Source of the DNA: Candidatus Odinarchaeota archaeon
Lineage (GTDB): Archaea > Asgardarchaeota > JAGGXT01
Assembly: GCA_021162905.1 (NCBI GenBank)
Contig: JAGGXT010000073.1
Span: 1 to 13,499 of the forward strand
DNA length: 13,499 bases
Direction: 5' to 3'
A model generated the notes under the pieces. That model did no database searches, was not told where the DNA came from, and saw only the letters and a list, made by a program, of their open reading frames with translations. The stretch's first letter is position 1; the number at the start of each line of letters is the position of its first letter. The position numbers and the translations under genes were made by a program. Below are positions 13,131-13,499 of this stretch, one piece after another.

Positions 13131-13154
13131 AAATATTTAAAGATATTTAAATAG
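13131..13154 (-). promoter_or_regulatory. Probable promoter of the ECF operon
   Basis: The plus strand has ATATTTAAAG followed by ATATTTAAATA, so on the minus strand two overlapping TATA-like boxes lie 45-65 bases before ATG 13088. The predicted leader (about 30 bases) is too short for a riboswitch. Confidence 0.4.
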
Positions 13155-13499
13155 GAAATATATTCAAATAGAAAATAGTTATTTCAAATAAAAAATTTTT
13201 AAATTTATCAACTAACTGTTAGATCAAGAATACAGGCATTTCGAATATGTAGTTGTTTCCAGTTGAAATACTTTTCACTAGATGTCGCATAATCGACTTC
13301 TACTTGCAGACGAACATAATTATAACGCTTAACATATTTGTCCAACATAATCATTCAGAAAAATACTGTAACATCCCACTAAGAACTAAAATAAAGTCCC
13401 TATCACTATATGGTTTTAAGTGAAACTATGCACAAAGTCATTAGATTGTAAATCTCAAAAAGAAATTTTATAGCTATCTTCCAAAAGTAAAGTCTCTAC
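13155..13499. other. AT-rich right flank without a firm gene
   Basis: Apart from the doubtful minus-strand ORF at 13208-13354, I see no coding frame, tRNA or clear repeat here. In particular no EcfA ATPase gene begins upstream of the S component. Confidence 0.5.
13208..13354 (-). CDS. Hypothetical short ORF (48 residues), doubtful
   Basis: The minus-strand ATG to TGA reads MIMLDKYVKRYNYVRLQVEV, then DYATSSEKYFNWKQLH and ILDLTVS. Composition looks protein-like (aromatic, charged and few rare residues). There is no SD, a weak TATTTTAG-like box lies about 35 bases upstream, and an in-frame TGA precedes the ATG. It may be the tail of a decayed gene. No family recognised. Confidence 0.3.
   Translation of the reverse strand: MIMLDKYVKRYNYVRLQVEVDYATSSEKYFNWKQLHIRNACILDLTVS

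Noticed and set aside
4143..13354. Three 48-residue ORFs (4143, 6580, 13354) as one family
   Set aside because: They share only length; the sequences have no common motif, so the equal size is coincidence.

Overview
The window is AT-rich and its gene signals look archaeal. TATA-like boxes sit about 25-50 bases before many starts. Several starts follow Shine-Dalgarno (SD) sequences of the GGTGAT or GGAGG type, and TTG and GTG starts are used. A poly-T terminator is present. Gene content also fits archaea: a fused GMP synthase, an HTH-phosphoribosyltransferase regulator, a HEPN/nucleotidyltransferase pair and IS605-type TnpB debris. A thermophilic Thermoproteota (crenarchaeal) lineage is my best inference. 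No rRNA or tRNA is present to test it.

Left region (1-2460): the 3' part of guaA (GMP synthase, 5' end outside the window) converges on a GfcR/PurR-like HTH-PRTase regulator, with 3 bases between the stop codons. A 15-bp tandem TATA-containing repeat lies upstream of the regulator.

Middle region (2460-6870) is an accessory graveyard with a few live enzymes. It holds a broken, internally deleted tnpB; a NifX/NifB-type small protein; two IS605-like right-end fragments in direct orientation; a nitroreductase; small ORFs, one of them a credible single-span membrane protein; a HEPN-MNT toxin-antitoxin pair carrying three separate lesions; and an OsmC-family protein that lacks the usual second cysteine.

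Right region (6868-13354), all on the minus strand, has two blocks. The first runs from an ABC-2 exporter (ATPase and permease, ATGA overlap) through a short leftover ORF and a tail-anchored protein with two CxxC motifs, to a tandem pair of paralogous two-domain proteins that look arrestin/Spo0M/Vps26-like. The second is an ECF transporter S component, an EcfT and a small two-span membrane protein, ended by a poly-T terminator. No EcfA ATPase is encoded beside them. A perfect 15-bp inverted repeat sits at the two ends of the ecfT gene.

The best candidate for something undescribed is the arrestin-like pair with its membrane-anchored cysteine protein beside an exporter. The HEPN-MNT pair is also worth a look because both of its frameshifts fall at identical A6 runs, as is the inverted repeat bracketing ecfT.
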